NCBI RefSeq assembly: GCF_024171945.1
Contig: NZ_JAMTCR010000004.1
Span: 186,001 to 250,000 of the forward strand
From: Actinokineospora globicatena
GTDB taxonomy: Bacteria; Actinomycetota; Actinomycetes; Mycobacteriales; Pseudonocardiaceae
DNA: 64,000 nucleotides
Direction of reading: 5' to 3'
The notes beneath the pieces were generated by a model. That model searched no databases, had not been told where the DNA came from, and worked only from the letters and a program-made list of their open reading frames with translations. This document shows positions 8,252 through 17,148 of this stretch, piece after piece; positions within the stretch are counted from its first letter, which is position 1; every line of letters starts with the position of its first letter. Made by a program: the position numbers and the translations under genes.

Positions 8252-9172
8252 CTAAACAGTGGTCTGGGCTGCGGATTGCCGAGCCCGGTGTTCATGGAGT
8301 GCTTGGTGTGGCGTGCGGTATCCGAGGGCGGAGTGCCGCCGTCGGGAATTGTAGCGGAGTTCGATGTAGCGGGCAATGTCGCGGCGGGCGTTTTCCCGTG
8401 TCGCGTATCGTGTCCGGTGGGTGAGTTCGTTTTTGAGGGTGGCGAAGAAGGATTCCGCGAGGGCGTTGTCGTAGCAGGTTCCCGTTCGTCCGACCGAGTG
8501 GCGAACACGGAGGGACGCGAGTGTCGCGGCGAAGGTCGCCGAGGTGTAGTTGCTGCCGCGGTCGGTGTGAAATATGGCGTTGTCGGCGAGGTGGCCGTTT
8601 CGGGCCGCGTGACGGATCGCCGTGTCGATCAACGAGGTTGTGTAGTGGTCGTCCATGGCCCACCCGGTGACGGCCTTGGTGTGACAGTCGATGACGGTGG
8701 CGAGATAGAGCCATCCCTCGCCGGTCGGGATGTAGGTGATGTCGCCCACCGTTTTCACTCCGGGTTCCTCGGCGGTGAAATCTCGTCTGAGCAGGTCGGG
8801 TATGTCGTGGACCTGGCCGTCGCCCGCTGTGAGGACGAACCGCCACGGGCGGGGGTGACAGGAGCGAAGTCCCAGCTCACGCATGATCTGACGCACCAAC
8901 TCGGGGCCGCACGCCACGCCCTGGTCGGCGAGATCGGCGTGGATCCGCCGATATCCATAGGTCTTGTCGGACGCCTCGAAGAGCTCGGTGATCAACCGCG
9001 AGAGCTCGTCTCGGCGCGTGACGGTGGCCGATGCCGGGCGAGTCCTCCATTCATAGTAGCCCGATCGCGAAATATCGAGGAGCCCGCACATACGCGTGAT
9101 CGGCAACGACACCGACGAGTCCGTATCCACTGCGGCGTGCTGTGCGTCGATGAACTCGAACCTGTCGCTCAC
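8252..9172 (-). CDS. IS3-family transposase OrfB (DDE integrase catalytic subunit)
   Basis: 306 residues. An HTH_21-like N-terminal helical region (TYGYRRIHADL) is followed by an rve integrase core. The catalytic triad is visible as the Asp in VGDITYIPT, the Asp in HTDRGSNY and the Glu in NALAESFFATLKNE. The C-terminal YNSRRRHSALGYRTP is the standard IS3 ending. The GTG start overlaps the orfA stop (GTGA), so OrfB may come from coupled reinitiation or be joined to OrfA by a -1 frameshift as in other IS3 elements. No A-rich slippery run is evident. Confidence 0.95.
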   Translation of the reverse strand: MSDRFEFIDAQHAAVDTDSSVSLPITRMCGLLDISRSGYYEWRTRPASATVTRRDELSRLITELFEASDKTYGYRRIHADLADQGVACGPELVRQIMRELGLRSCHPRPWRFVLTAGDGQVHDIPDLLRRDFTAEEPGVKTVGDITYIPTGEGWLYLATVIDCHTKAVTGWAMDDHYTTSLIDTAIRHAARNGHLADNAIFHTDRGSNYTSATFAATLASLRVRHSVGRTGTCYDNALAESFFATLKNELTHRTRYATRENARRDIARYIELRYNSRRRHSALGYRTPHQALHEHRARQSAAQTTV

Positions 9173-9459
9173 CGATGATCCCTGGCAAAGTACGCGGCAG
9201 CTTTTTTCAGGAACTCGTTCTCCAATCGCAGATCCCGCGCTTCACGCTCAAGCTCCCGCAACCTCGCCCGCTCCGACAACTCCAAAGGCGCCTCATCACC
9301 ACCTCGGGCCGCACGGTAGTCCTTGACCCACTTTCCCAGACTGACCTCGCCAACACCCAACTCTTTCGCCACCTGCACGATCGGACGCCCGGTCTCGATC
9401 ACCAACCTTGCCGCCTCCTCCCGATACTCCCGAGAGAAACTCCTCCTCGCCTGCCCCAC
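9169..9459 (-). CDS. IS3-family transposase OrfA (helix-turn-helix subunit)
   Basis: 96 residues. FSREYREEAARLVIETGRP opens an HTH_Tnp_1 domain (roughly residues 8-55, ending LGKWVKDYRAARGG). A leucine-zipper-like coil follows (LRELEREARDLRLENEFLKK), which in this family mediates multimerisation. It binds the IS ends and pairs with OrfB. The stop overlaps the OrfB start by four bases. Confidence 0.95.
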   Translation of the reverse strand: MGQARRSFSREYREEAARLVIETGRPIVQVAKELGVGEVSLGKWVKDYRAARGGDEAPLELSERARLRELEREARDLRLENEFLKKAAAYFARDHR

Positions 9460-9519
9460 TATCGTCTCCTTCCAGAGAACCCAATTCTACTTGGATCACT
9501 GTCCGGAAACTTCGCAGCA

Positions 9520-9737
9520 CATCAACCCCATCGAGCCGGCCTGGCACCAGCGCCTTCGTGGAGCGGGGGTGGGCCAAACGTTGTCGGCGGGTGGTTGAGG
9601 GCCAACGGTGTTGGGTTCTTACCAGTCGTGTGTGGTGGGTTGGGTGGGCGTGGGTTCGTGGTGGAGCGAGTGGGGGCTGGGTGGTTGACTTGGTGGGGCG
9701 CTGGGTTGGTGGGGTGGCGGGTTGATGGGTGTGGGGG
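9520..9737. other. G-rich, strand-asymmetric gap between the IS and the EF-G2-like gene
   Basis: I find no supported gene. From about 9600 to 9737 the plus strand is almost pure G/T with many GGG runs (for example GGTTGGGTGGGCGTGGG) and very few C or A. It lies immediately downstream of the EF-G-like stop, so its transcript would be a C-rich 3' tail. The G-runs could form quadruplexes or an RNA release site. No stem-loop terminator is evident. Confidence 0.5.
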
Positions 9738-11819
9738 TTAGGCGGGTTGGGGGGTGGGGAGGGGGTCGAAGTGGGAGAAGGTGCGGGTGAAGGTTCCTGC
9801 GCCGGAGGTTTGGGAGCGGAGGTCGATGGGGTAGCGGAGGAGGGAGGTTGCGGGGACTTCCGCTTGGATCGTGGTGTGGCCGGGGGAGTTGGTGGTGGTG
9901 CCCAAGACTCGGCCGCGGCGGGAGGAGAGGTCGCCGAGGACTGTGCCGAGGTGGTCGTCGGGGATGGTGATGTCGACCTTGTCGATGGGTTCCAGCAGGG
10001 AGATGCGGGACTTCTCGGCGGCGTCGCGCAGGGCTAGGGAGCCCGCGGTTTGGAAGGCGGCGTCGGAGGAGTCGACGCTGTGGGATTTGCCGTCGATGAG
10101 GGTTACCCGGATGTCGACGACGGGGTGGCCGTCGCGCAGGCCGCGGTCCAGTTGGGCTCGGACGCCCTTCTCGACGCTGCCGATGAACTGGTGCGGCACC
10201 GATCCGCCGACGACGCGGTCGACGAACTCGAAGCCGGACCCGGTTGGCAGCGGCTCGACCTCGATGTCGCACACCGCGTACTGGCCGTGCCCGCCGGACT
10301 GCTTGACGTGCCGACCGTGGCCGCGGGCCCGGGCCGCGAACGTCTCCCGCAGCGACACCCGCACCGGCTCGGTGTCGACCTCCGCCCCGCCCGTGCGCAG
10401 CCGGTCGAGCACGACGTCCGCGTGCGCCTCGCCCATGCACCACAGGACCAACTGGTGGGTCTCCGCGTTGCGCTCCATCCGCAGCGTCGGGTCGCCCGCC
10501 ACGAGCCGGGACAGGTTGCGCGACATGGTGTCCTCGTCGCTGCGGGTCTTGGCGGTGACCGCGATGGGCAGCATCGGCTCCGGCATCGCCCACGGCGCCA
10601 TCAGGATCGGGTCCTCCGGCGCCGACACCGTGTCCCCGGTCTCCGCCGAGCCGACCTTGGTCACCGCGCACAGGTCGCCCGCCACGCAGAACGGCACCTC
10701 GCGCAGTGTCGCGCCCAGCGGTGAGTACACGTGCGCGACCCGTTCGTCGGTGTCGTGGTCCTCGTGGCCGCGGTCGGCCAACCCGTGCCCGGACACGTGG
10801 ACCGCGCGTTCCGGCCGCAGCGTCCCGGAGAACACCCGGACCAGTGACACCCGACCGACGTACGAGTCCACCGCGGTGCGCACGACCTCCGCGGCCAACG
10901 GGCCGTCCGGGTCGGCGGTGAGCCCGGCGTGCGCGTGGCCGTCCGGGTCGGTGACCATCGGCAGCGGGTGTTCCAACGGCGACGGGAACGCCCTGGCCAG
11001 CGCGTCGAGCAGCTGCGTCAGCCCCAGCCCGGTCACCGCGCACACCGGGAACACCGGGTGGAACGCGCCGCGCGCCACAGCCGTCTCCAGGTCCGCGATG
11101 ACCGTCGCCGGGTCGATCTCCTCGCCCGCCAGGTAGCGGTCCATCAGGGACTCGTCCTCGCTCTCGGCGATGATCCCCTCCAGCAGCTCCGCCCGCGCCG
11201 CCGCCATCAGCGCCAGCTCCGCCGGGGTGGCGGGCGCGCCGGTGGGTCCCCGCTGGGTGATCAGCGCGAGCAGCCCGTCGGCCACCGGGAGGTACACCGG
11301 CAGCACTCCGGCCCCGAACGCGTCCTGGCAGGCGGCCAGTTCGGCGGCGAAGTCGGCGCGCGCGTGGTCGAGCCGGGCGATCACCAGCGCCCGGGGCATG
11401 CCCACCGCCGCGCACTCGGCCCACAGCGTGGTGGTGGCCGCGTCGACGCCCTCGGCGGCGCTGACCACGAACAGCGCTGCGTCGGCGGCGCGCAGCCCGG
11501 CCCGCAGCTCACCGACGAAATCGGCGTACCCGGGGGTGTCGATCAGGTTGACCTTCACCTCGTCATGCAGCAGCGGGGCCACAGATAGGCCTACCGACCG
11601 CTGTTGGCGTACCGCGGCCGGATCGTGGTCGCACACGGTGGTGCCCTCGGGGACCGAGCCGGCCCGGCCCAACACGCCCGCGGCGGCCAGCAGCGCCTCG
11701 GTCAACGTCGTCTTACCCGCCCCGGACGGGCCCACCAGCGCGATGTTGCGCACGCGCGCCGGGTCGCTCACCGCCACACCGCTCTCGGGTTGACCGTGCT
11801 CGGAGTGCTTGGACCCCAT
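9738..11819 (-). CDS. fusA2: Elongation factor G-like GTPase (EF-G2 type)
   Basis: A 693-residue translational GTPase. The P-loop is GPSGAGKTT rather than the usual GHxDxGKT; G3 is DTPGYADF. The NKxD element is atypical (IARLDHARAD instead of NKMD), as in the EF-G2/Rv0120c subfamily. Domains II-V follow, including FVDRVVGGSVPHQFI in domain IV. EF-G2 proteins bind GTP but have no proven essential role in elongation. The ATG at 11817-11819 (MGSKHSEHG) is preferred; the frame stays open far upstream only because of high GC content. Divergent from pdxS. Confidence 0.88.
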   Translation of the reverse strand: MGSKHSEHGQPESGVAVSDPARVRNIALVGPSGAGKTTLTEALLAAAGVLGRAGSVPEGTTVCDHDPAAVRQQRSVGLSVAPLLHDEVKVNLIDTPGYADFVGELRAGLRAADAALFVVSAAEGVDAATTTLWAECAAVGMPRALVIARLDHARADFAAELAACQDAFGAGVLPVYLPVADGLLALITQRGPTGAPATPAELALMAAARAELLEGIIAESEDESLMDRYLAGEEIDPATVIADLETAVARGAFHPVFPVCAVTGLGLTQLLDALARAFPSPLEHPLPMVTDPDGHAHAGLTADPDGPLAAEVVRTAVDSYVGRVSLVRVFSGTLRPERAVHVSGHGLADRGHEDHDTDERVAHVYSPLGATLREVPFCVAGDLCAVTKVGSAETGDTVSAPEDPILMAPWAMPEPMLPIAVTAKTRSDEDTMSRNLSRLVAGDPTLRMERNAETHQLVLWCMGEAHADVVLDRLRTGGAEVDTEPVRVSLRETFAARARGHGRHVKQSGGHGQYAVCDIEVEPLPTGSGFEFVDRVVGGSVPHQFIGSVEKGVRAQLDRGLRDGHPVVDIRVTLIDGKSHSVDSSDAAFQTAGSLALRDAAEKSRISLLEPIDKVDITIPDDHLGTVLGDLSSRRGRVLGTTTNSPGHTTIQAEVPATSLLRYPIDLRSQTSGAGTFTRTFSHFDPLPTPQPA

Positions 11820-12032
11820 GTCGCCCCACCTCCCGTGGTCGGGAAGCCGCCGGGGCTCCCCATCGGCACTACTGTGTCCGATTTCACACCCGAGGGCGCC
11901 AGTGGACAACCCCGGGCCCGAAGTGGTCTTTCGAGATAGCCCGTGATTGGCCGCCTTGATCGGGCCACCTGGGACGTAACCTGTGGTCAGCGCCGTGTCC
12001 GGCGCCTCGACTCGACCCGAGAGGCCGCACCC
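11820..12032. promoter_or_regulatory. Divergent promoter region between the EF-G2-like gene and pdxS
   Basis: 213 bp without a gene. For pdxS, CTTGAT (about 11956) and TAACCT (about 11978-11983) are a possible -35/-10 pair about 16 bases apart. I see no inverted operator that stands out, and no promoter I would defend for the minus-strand gene. MocR/PdxR sites often control pdxST in actinobacteria, but none was identified here. Confidence 0.35.
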
Positions 12033-12956
12033 GTGTCCGAAGCCAGCACCGCCGCCCAGTCCGCCGACACCGCCCCCGAGACCGGCACCACCCGGGTCAA
12101 GCGCGGGATGGCCGAGATGCTCAAGGGCGGCGTGATCATGGACGTGGTCGACGCCAAGCAGGCCAAGATCGCCGAGAACGCGGGCGCGGTCGCGGTGATG
12201 GCCCTCGAGCGCGTCCCGGCCGACATCCGCACCCAGGGCGGCGTGGCCAGGATGAGCGACCCGGACCTGATCGACGGGATCATCGACGCGGTCTCCATCC
12301 CGGTGATGGCCAAGGCCCGCATCGGCCACTTCGTCGAGGCCCAGGTGCTGCAGTCGCTCGGTGTGGACTACATCGACGAGTCCGAGGTGCTCACCCCGGC
12401 CGACTACGCCAACCACATCGACAAGTGGGCGTTCACCGTGCCCTTCGTCTGCGGCGCGACCAACCTGGGCGAGGCGCTGCGCCGGATCACCGAGGGCGCG
12501 GCGATGATCCGCTCCAAGGGCGAGGCGGGCACCGGCGACGTCTCCAACGCCACCACCCACATGCGCAAGATCCGCGGCGAGATCAAGCGGCTGACCTCGC
12601 TGCCCGCCGACGAGCTCTACGTCGCGGCCAAGGAGCTGCAGGCGCCCTACGAGCTGGTCGTCGAGATCGCCCGCACCGGCAAGCTGCCGGTCGTGCTGTT
12701 CACCGCGGGCGGCATCGCCACCCCGGCCGACGCGGCGATGATGATGCAGCTCGGCGCCGAGGGCGTGTTCGTCGGCTCCGGCATCTTCAAGTCCGGCAAC
12801 CCCGAGCAGCGCGCCGAGGCCATCGTCAAGGCCACCACCTTCCACGACGACCCGGCCGTGATCGCCAAGGTCAGCCGGGGTCTCGGCGAGGCCATGGTCG
12901 GCATCAACGTCGAGGGCATCGCCGAGCCGCACCGGCTGTCCGAGCGCGGCTGGTGA
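12033..12956 (+). CDS. pdxS: Pyridoxal 5'-phosphate synthase lyase subunit
   Basis: A 307-residue (beta/alpha)8 enzyme. The Schiff-base lysine is in [13 protein letters not shown] and the second catalytic lysine in [15 protein letters not shown], with the phosphate loop [12 protein letters not shown]. PdxS makes PLP from ribose-5-phosphate, glyceraldehyde-3-phosphate and ammonia supplied by PdxT, in a 12+12 complex. The GTG at 12033 (MSEAST) gives the usual length. Unusually, pdxT does not follow directly: a divergent XRE regulator and azlCD lie between them, and a terminator hairpin closes pdxS. Confidence 0.97.
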   Translation: MSEASTAAQSADTAPETGTTRVKRGMAEMLKGGVIMDVVDAKQAKIAENAGAVAVMALERVPADIRTQGGVARMSDPDLIDGIIDAVSIPVMAKARIGHFVEAQVLQSLGVDYIDESEVLTPADYANHIDKWAFTVPFVCGATNLGEALRRITEGAAMIRSKGEAGTGDVSNATTHMRKIRGEIKRLTSLPADELYVAAKELQAPYELVVEIARTGKLPVVLFTAGGIATPADAAMMMQLGAEGVFVGSGIFKSGNPEQRAEAIVKATTFHDDPAVIAKVSRGLGEAMVGINVEGIAEPHRLSERGW

Positions 12957-12969
12957 TGTGACGGGGGGT

Positions 12970-13000
12970 GCGCTGGACCGGGCCTCGTCCGGTCCAGCGC
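12970..13000. terminator. Bidirectional terminator between pdxS and the XRE regulator
   Basis: A perfect 12-bp stem, GCGCTGGACCGG / CCGGTCCAGCGC, with a 7-base loop, sits between the converging stops of pdxS (12956) and the XRE gene (13009). There is no long T-run, as is common for actinobacterial hairpin terminators. Confidence 0.75.
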
Positions 13001-13008
13001 CCTCGGTC

Positions 13009-13572
13009 TCACACGTGCTCGGAGACCATGCAGGCCACCGTGCCGGGGGCCAGTGCCTCGAACACGTGCGGCAGGTCGCCCGGGTAGGAGACGTAGTCGC
13101 CCGGCTCGACGGTCACCGGACCGTCGGTGAGCCCGATCAGCGCCCGGCCCGAGCACAGCACCACGTGCTCGACCACGCCGGGGGAGTGCGGTTGGGACTG
13201 GCGCGCGGTGCCCGGCTCCGCGGTGATCAGGTAGATGTCGCGGCGGGCGTGCGGCGGGCAGGACGCCAGCAGCGTGGCCACGTAGTTCGCGCGCTCGGAG
13301 AACACCGCGGGGCCCTCGCCCGCGCGGATGACCTGGACGCGGGGCTGCGGTGGTTCGACGAGCCTGCTGAACGGCACGTCGAGGGCCACGCTCAGCGCCC
13401 ACAGCGTCTCCACGCTCGGGTTGCCCGAGCCGGACTCCAGCTGCGACAGCGTCGACTTGGCCACCCCGGCCCGCTTGGCCAGCTCGCTGAGCGAGAGGCC
13501 GACCCGGTCCCGCTCGCGGCGCAGCGACCGGGCGATGACCTCCAGCGGGGCTCCGCGCTGCTCCACCAACAC
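13009..13572 (-). CDS. XRE-cupin transcriptional regulator
   Basis: 187 residues. An N-terminal HTH_3 domain (GLSLSELAKRAGVAKSTLSQ, about residues 22-41) is followed by a C-terminal cupin (EHVVLCSGRALIGL...VEPGDYVSYPGDLPHVFEAL). The cupin probably senses a small ligand. The GTG at 13570-13572 is chosen because CGGAGAG lies just upstream and the HTH spacing fits; the frame stays open further upstream but enters the azlC region. It is divergent from azlCD and shares GTTCG-N6-CGAAC sites with it, so it probably represses or activates the transporter and itself. The ligand may be a branched-chain amino acid (inference). Confidence 0.88.
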   Translation of the reverse strand: MLVEQRGAPLEVIARSLRRERDRVGLSLSELAKRAGVAKSTLSQLESGSGNPSVETLWALSVALDVPFSRLVEPPQPRVQVIRAGEGPAVFSERANYVATLLASCPPHARRDIYLITAEPGTARQSQPHSPGVVEHVVLCSGRALIGLTDGPVTVEPGDYVSYPGDLPHVFEALAPGTVACMVSEHV

Positions 13573-13577
13573 TCTCC

Positions 13578-13662
13578 GTTCGCTGTGACGAACAAAGCGT
13601 TCGCCTTGACGAACGCATCCGAGGTGTTCATGATACTGGACTATGCGTTCGATATGGCGAAC
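13578..13662. promoter_or_regulatory. Three-copy GTTCG-N6-CGAAC operator array
   Basis: Three 16-bp palindromes GTTCG-N6-CGAAC lie at 13578-13593 (N6 = CTGTGA), 13599-13614 (CCTTGA) and 13647-13662 (ATATGG). The first two start 21 bp apart, two helical turns, and sit next to the XRE gene's ribosome-binding site. The third lies within the first codons of azlC (ATG at 13643). The array spans the whole divergent gap, as expected for an autoregulated XRE repressor. The assignment is inferred from symmetry and position. Confidence 0.8.
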
Positions 13663-14350
13663 CCTGGATCCGGGGCTCTGGCGCGGCGTGCTGGCCATCG
13701 CGGCCGCCGCCGCGGTCAACGGGGCGTCCTTCGGCGCGATCGCGGTCGCCGCGGGCAACCCGCTGTGGGTGCCGGTGGCGATGTCGGTGCTGGTCTTCGC
13801 CGGTGGGTCGCAGTACATGGCGGTCGGGGTGGTCGCCTCGGGTGGCAGCCCGATCGCGGCGGTCATCGGCGGCCTGGTGCTCAACGCCCGGCACCTGCCG
13901 TTCGGCCTGGCCATCGGCGACGTGGTGGGCAAGAGCCTGCCCGCGCGGCTGGTGGGCAGCCACCTGCTGGTGGACGAGTCGGTGGCCTTCGCCATGGCGC
14001 AGAAGGACCCGGAGCGCGCCAAGGCCGCCTACTGGGCCTGCGGCGGGTCGCTGTTCGTCGCCTGGAACCTCGGCGTGTTCGGCGGGGCGCTGGCGGGCTC
14101 GCTGGTCAGCGACCCGAACGCGCTCGGCCTGGACGCGGTCTTCCCCGCGGTCATGCTGGCGCTGGTCCTGCCCGCGCTCAAGGAGGCGGGCAAGCTGCGG
14201 CCCGCCCTGCTCGGCGCCGCCATCGCCCTGGCCACCACGCCGTTTCTGCCGCCGGGGGTCCCCGTGCTGCTCGCCCTGCTCGGACTGGTGGCCGTTCCCC
14301 GCCGCACCGGCACCCCCGAGACGACTGACGCGACAGGGGTGACGGCGTGA
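13643..14350 (+). CDS. azlC: AzlC family branched-chain amino acid exporter, large subunit
   Basis: 235 residues with about six or seven hydrophobic helices. The conserved AzlC features [25 protein letters not shown] and [13 protein letters not shown] are present. With AzlD it forms an exporter for branched-chain amino acids or related compounds. The stop overlaps the azlD GTG. The third GTTCG-N6-CGAAC palindrome lies in its first seven codons, so repressor binding would cover the start. The cassette lies between pdxS and pdxT, which are normally close together. Confidence 0.93.
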   Translation: MRSIWRTLDPGLWRGVLAIAAAAAVNGASFGAIAVAAGNPLWVPVAMSVLVFAGGSQYMAVGVVASGGSPIAAVIGGLVLNARHLPFGLAIGDVVGKSLPARLVGSHLLVDESVAFAMAQKDPERAKAAYWACGGSLFVAWNLGVFGGALAGSLVSDPNALGLDAVFPAVMLALVLPALKEAGKLRPALLGAAIALATTPFLPPGVPVLLALLGLVAVPRRTGTPETTDATGVTA

Positions 14351-14655
14351 CCATCGTGCCGATCCTGGTGCTCGCCCTGGGCACCTTCGCCTTCCGCTTC
14401 GGCGGGACCCTGCTGCGCGACCGGATCACCCTGTCGCCGCGGGTCAGGGACCTGCTCGCCACCGGGGCCATCGTGCTGCTGGTCGCGCTCGTGGCCACCA
14501 GCACGCTCACCAAGGGGCACGCGTTCGCCGGGTGGTCGCTCCCGGCGGGGGTCGCCGTCGGCGGCCTGCTCGCCTGGCGCAAGGCCCCGTTCGTCGTCGT
14601 GGTGGTCGCCGCCGCCGCGACCACCGCACTGCTTCGCCTGGCCGGGGTGGCCTGA
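14347..14655 (+). CDS. azlD: AzlD family branched-chain amino acid exporter, small subunit
   Basis: 102 residues with three or four membrane helices; [14 protein letters not shown] is the typical AzlD N-terminal motif. It partners AzlC. The GTG start overlaps the azlC stop (GTGA). The gap to pdxT is 56 bases, short enough for transcripts from the azl promoter to read into pdxT. Confidence 0.92.
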   Translation: MTIVPILVLALGTFAFRFGGTLLRDRITLSPRVRDLLATGAIVLLVALVATSTLTKGHAFAGWSLPAGVAVGGLLAWRKAPFVVVVVAAAATTALLRLAGVA

Positions 14656-14711
14656 CCCGACCTCCGACCAGGCTCATTACCCTGGGTCGACGGAGAAGAG
14701 GGAGGACCACC

Positions 14712-15359
14712 GTGTCCGCGCAACGACCACTCATCGGCGTGCTCGCCCTGCAGGGCGACGTCCGGGAGCACAGCGCCGCGCTCGTCGCGGGCGGCGCCGA
14801 GGTGATCACCGTGCGCCGGGAGTCGGAGCTGGCGGCGGTGGACGGCCTGGTGCTGCCCGGCGGCGAGTCGACCACCATCTCCCGGCTGCTGGCCACCTTC
14901 GACCTGCTCGACCCGCTGCGCGCCCGCCTCGCCGCCGGGCTGCCCGCCTACGGCTCCTGCGCCGGGCTCATCCTGCTCGCCGAGAAGGTCATCGACGGCC
15001 GCCCCGACCAGCACCAGCTCGGCGCGCTCGACGTGATCGTGCGGCGCAACGCCTTCGGCAGGCAGGTCGACTCGTTCGAGGAAGACCTCCAGGTCACCGG
15101 GGTCGAGGGCGACCCGGTGCACGCCGTGTTCATCCGCGCGCCGTGGGTCGAGTCGGCCGGTCCGACCGTCGAGGTGCTGGCCAGGGTGCCCGACACCCGG
15201 GCGGCCGGAGCGGCCGCCGGTAGGATCGTCGCCGTTCGGCAGGGCAACGTGCTGGCCACCTCGTTCCACCCGGAGCTGACCGGTGACGCGCGCGTGCACC
15301 GCCTGTTCGTGGACATGGTCCGTGCGGCCGCTGTCCGCGGGCGCACAACCGAGAGCTGA
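14712..15359 (+). CDS. pdxT: Pyridoxal 5'-phosphate synthase glutaminase subunit
   Basis: A 215-residue class-I glutamine amidotransferase. The nucleophile is Cys83 in [10 protein letters not shown], and the His186/Glu188 pair is in SFHPELTGD. The signature [13 protein letters not shown] (about residues 48-60) is PdxT-specific. It hydrolyses glutamine and channels ammonia to PdxS. The GTG at 14712 follows GGAGGACC. It is separated from pdxS by about 1.75 kb of azl genes and followed by yebC 18 bases later. Confidence 0.96.
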   Translation: MSAQRPLIGVLALQGDVREHSAALVAGGAEVITVRRESELAAVDGLVLPGGESTTISRLLATFDLLDPLRARLAAGLPAYGSCAGLILLAEKVIDGRPDQHQLGALDVIVRRNAFGRQVDSFEEDLQVTGVEGDPVHAVFIRAPWVESAGPTVEVLARVPDTRAAGAAAGRIVAVRQGNVLATSFHPELTGDARVHRLFVDMVRAAAVRGRTTES

Positions 15360-15377
15360 GCCATTGACGGAGGACCG

Positions 15378-16127
15378 ATGAGCGGCCATTCAAAGTGGGC
15401 GACGACCAAGCACAAGAAGGCCGCCCTGGACGCCAAGCGGGGCAAACTGTTCGCCAAGCTGATCAAGAACGTGGAGGTGGCGGCGCGCACCGGCGGCGGT
15501 GACCCCGACGGCAACCCCACGCTCTTCGACGCGATCCAGAAGGCGAAGAAGAACTCCGTCCCGCAGGACAACATCGAGCGCGCCCGCAAGCGCGGCGGCG
15601 GTGAGGAGGCGGGCGGCGCCGACTGGCAGACGATCATGTACGAGGGCTACGGCCCCAACGGCGTCGCGGTGCTCATCGAGTGCCTCACCGACAACCGCAA
15701 CCGCGCCGCGGGCGAGGTCCGCACCGCGATGACCCGCAACGGCGGCAACATGGCCGACCCGGGCTCGGTGGCGTACATGTTCAACCGCAAGGGCGTCGTG
15801 GTCCTGCCCAAGAACGGCCTGTCCGAGGACGACGTGCTCGGCGCGGTCCTCGACGCGGGCGCCGAGGAGGTCAACGACCTCGGCGAGAACTACGAGATCG
15901 TCTCCGAGGCCACCGACCTGGTCGCAGTCCGCACCGCGCTCCAAGGCGCGGGCTACGACTACGAGTCGGCCGACGCCAGCTTCCTGCCGTCGGTCACCGT
16001 CGCACTGGACGCCGACGGCGCGCGCAAGATCTTCAAGCTGATCGACGCGCTCGAGGACTCCGACGACGTGCAGAACGTTTACGCGAACTTCGATCTCTCC
16101 GACGACGTGCTGGCTGAGATCGACTAG
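15378..16127 (+). CDS. yebC: YebC/PmpR family protein (translation or transcription factor)
   Basis: 249 residues beginning with the invariant [25 protein letters not shown]. The family was annotated as DNA-binding regulators; recent work on bacterial and mitochondrial members links it to translation of proline-rich or stalled peptides. It corresponds to Rv2603c, downstream of pdxT in mycobacteria. In many actinobacteria yebC sits directly before ruvC; here about 3.3 kb of accessory genes intervene. Confidence 0.95.
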   Translation: MSGHSKWATTKHKKAALDAKRGKLFAKLIKNVEVAARTGGGDPDGNPTLFDAIQKAKKNSVPQDNIERARKRGGGEEAGGADWQTIMYEGYGPNGVAVLIECLTDNRNRAAGEVRTAMTRNGGNMADPGSVAYMFNRKGVVVLPKNGLSEDDVLGAVLDAGAEEVNDLGENYEIVSEATDLVAVRTALQGAGYDYESADASFLPSVTVALDADGARKIFKLIDALEDSDDVQNVYANFDLSDDVLAEID

Positions 16128-16135
16128 TTCCGCCC

Positions 16136-16161
16136 GGGGCCTGGGTGCTCGCCCAGGCCCC
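16136..16161 (+). terminator. Terminator after yebC
   Basis: A perfect 10-bp stem, GGGGCCTGGG / CCCAGGCCCC, with a 6-base loop starts nine bases after the yebC stop and is followed by a short T-containing tail (GTTTCGG). It closes the pdxT-yebC unit just before the next gene's ribosome-binding site. Confidence 0.8.
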
Positions 16162-16189
16162 GTTTCGGTCCCCACCGAGGAGTCCGCCC

Positions 16190-16699
16190 GTGCCGCTGGA
16201 CGACATCACCGAGGAACAGGCCGCGCTGCGCGAGTGGCTGCTGCGGACCGCCGACGAGGACGGCCACGCCGTCATCCAGGTCCCCGGTGACGAGCACGCC
16301 GCCCCGTACGCCTTCACCGTCGGTGCCTGGCGCCGGTTCGGCGCGCCCGAGGCCGTTGTCATCGGCCTCCCCGTCGACATGAACCAGCTCTTGCTCGACA
16401 CCTACGTCCGGCGCGCGGCAGCGGGGGAGCGGTTCTTCCCCGGTCTGCCCTACCTGGACTTCTTCGACGGCACGCCGGTGGTCGTAGAGCGGGTCGACCA
16501 GGACTACTACCCCTTACTCGGTAGCGCCCTCTTGCTCTACCCGTCCGGTCAGTTCCCGGCCATCCAGATCATCGTCGCCACCCCCGACGGCCACTTCCCG
16601 TGGAGCAGGCAGGCGCCGGAGGGCTTCGCGGAGTGGCAGCCCGTCCTCACCGCCAGCGGTCTCCCCGAGAGCTGGCGCCCCGGTATCGACGGCCCGTGA
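16190..16699 (+). CDS. DUF4262 domain protein
   Basis: 169 residues. The pattern PYAFTVGAWRRFGAPEAVVIGLP and the terminal FPWSRQAP are typical of DUF4262, a family of unknown function common in actinobacteria and often near polymorphic-toxin or immunity loci. The GTG at 16190 has ACCGAGGAG upstream and is preferred over the earlier in-frame ATG, which lies in the terminator hairpin. The stop overlaps the GNAT start. Confidence 0.8.
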   Translation: MPLDDITEEQAALREWLLRTADEDGHAVIQVPGDEHAAPYAFTVGAWRRFGAPEAVVIGLPVDMNQLLLDTYVRRAAAGERFFPGLPYLDFFDGTPVVVERVDQDYYPLLGSALLLYPSGQFPAIQIIVATPDGHFPWSRQAPEGFAEWQPVLTASGLPESWRPGIDGP

Positions 16700-17148
16700 C
16701 CTTCCGACTCGCGCCGCTGCTGCCCGACCACGTCGGCGAGGCCCTCACCGTCCAGCGCGCCGCCTACGTCAGCGAGGCGCAGCGCTACACCCAGCCGCTC
16801 ATCCCGCCGCTGGTGGAGACCGTCGCCGAGTTCCAGGCCGACCTGCGGGTCGCCATCGGTGCCTGGGTCGGCCACCGGCTGGTCGGCAGCGTGCGCGGCC
16901 GGGTCGACGGGACGCGGATGGAGGTCGCCCGGTTCTCCGTCGCCCCGGACCACCAGGGCACCGGCGTCGGCCGCGCGTTGCTGGCAGGCGTGGAGGCGGC
17001 AGCCCCGCCGGAGGTCACCGTGTTCTGGCTGATCACCGGCGCCGACAGCCACGACAACCAGCGCCTCTACGGCCGCGCGGGCTACGTCGCGGTCGGCGAG
17101 CGCACCGCGCTCGGCATCCGGCTGCTGGTCATGGAGAAGCCGCGCTGA
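16696..17148 (+). CDS. GNAT family N-acetyltransferase
   Basis: 150 residues. VARFSVAPDHQGTGVGRALL is the acetyl-CoA-binding motif A (Q/RxxGxG/A), and LYGRAGYVAVGER is motif B. The substrate is unknown. It is coupled to the DUF4262 gene by a GTGA overlap, and its 3' end overlaps the converging cupin gene by 20 bases. Confidence 0.88.
   Translation: MTFRLAPLLPDHVGEALTVQRAAYVSEAQRYTQPLIPPLVETVAEFQADLRVAIGAWVGHRLVGSVRGRVDGTRMEVARFSVAPDHQGTGVGRALLAGVEAAAPPEVTVFWLITGADSHDNQRLYGRAGYVAVGERTALGIRLLVMEKPR

Larger units (their letters stand above)
8228..9519 (-). mobile_element. IS3-family insertion sequence (about 1.29 kb)
   Basis: Contains two overlapping transposase frames, orfA and orfB, on the minus strand. 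Imperfect 23-bp terminal inverted repeats lie at 8228-8250 and 9497-9519; both share GAAGT, one variable base, then TCCGGACAG. The length is normal for IS3-family elements. The 3-bp flanks (GGG on the left, CAT on the right) do not match, so no target duplication is visible; either the ends shift by a few bases or a flank has changed. Both frames are intact, so the element may be active. Confidence 0.9.

Noticed and set aside
8225-9522. Target-site duplication of the IS3-family element
   Set aside because: The flanking triplets next to the inverted repeats differ (GGG and CAT), so no duplication can be claimed.
13578-13614. LexA boxes in the XRE-azlC gap
   Set aside because: The half-sites are in the opposite order (GTTCG first) with N6 spacing; the CGAAC-N5-GTTCG reading has the wrong spacer for LexA.
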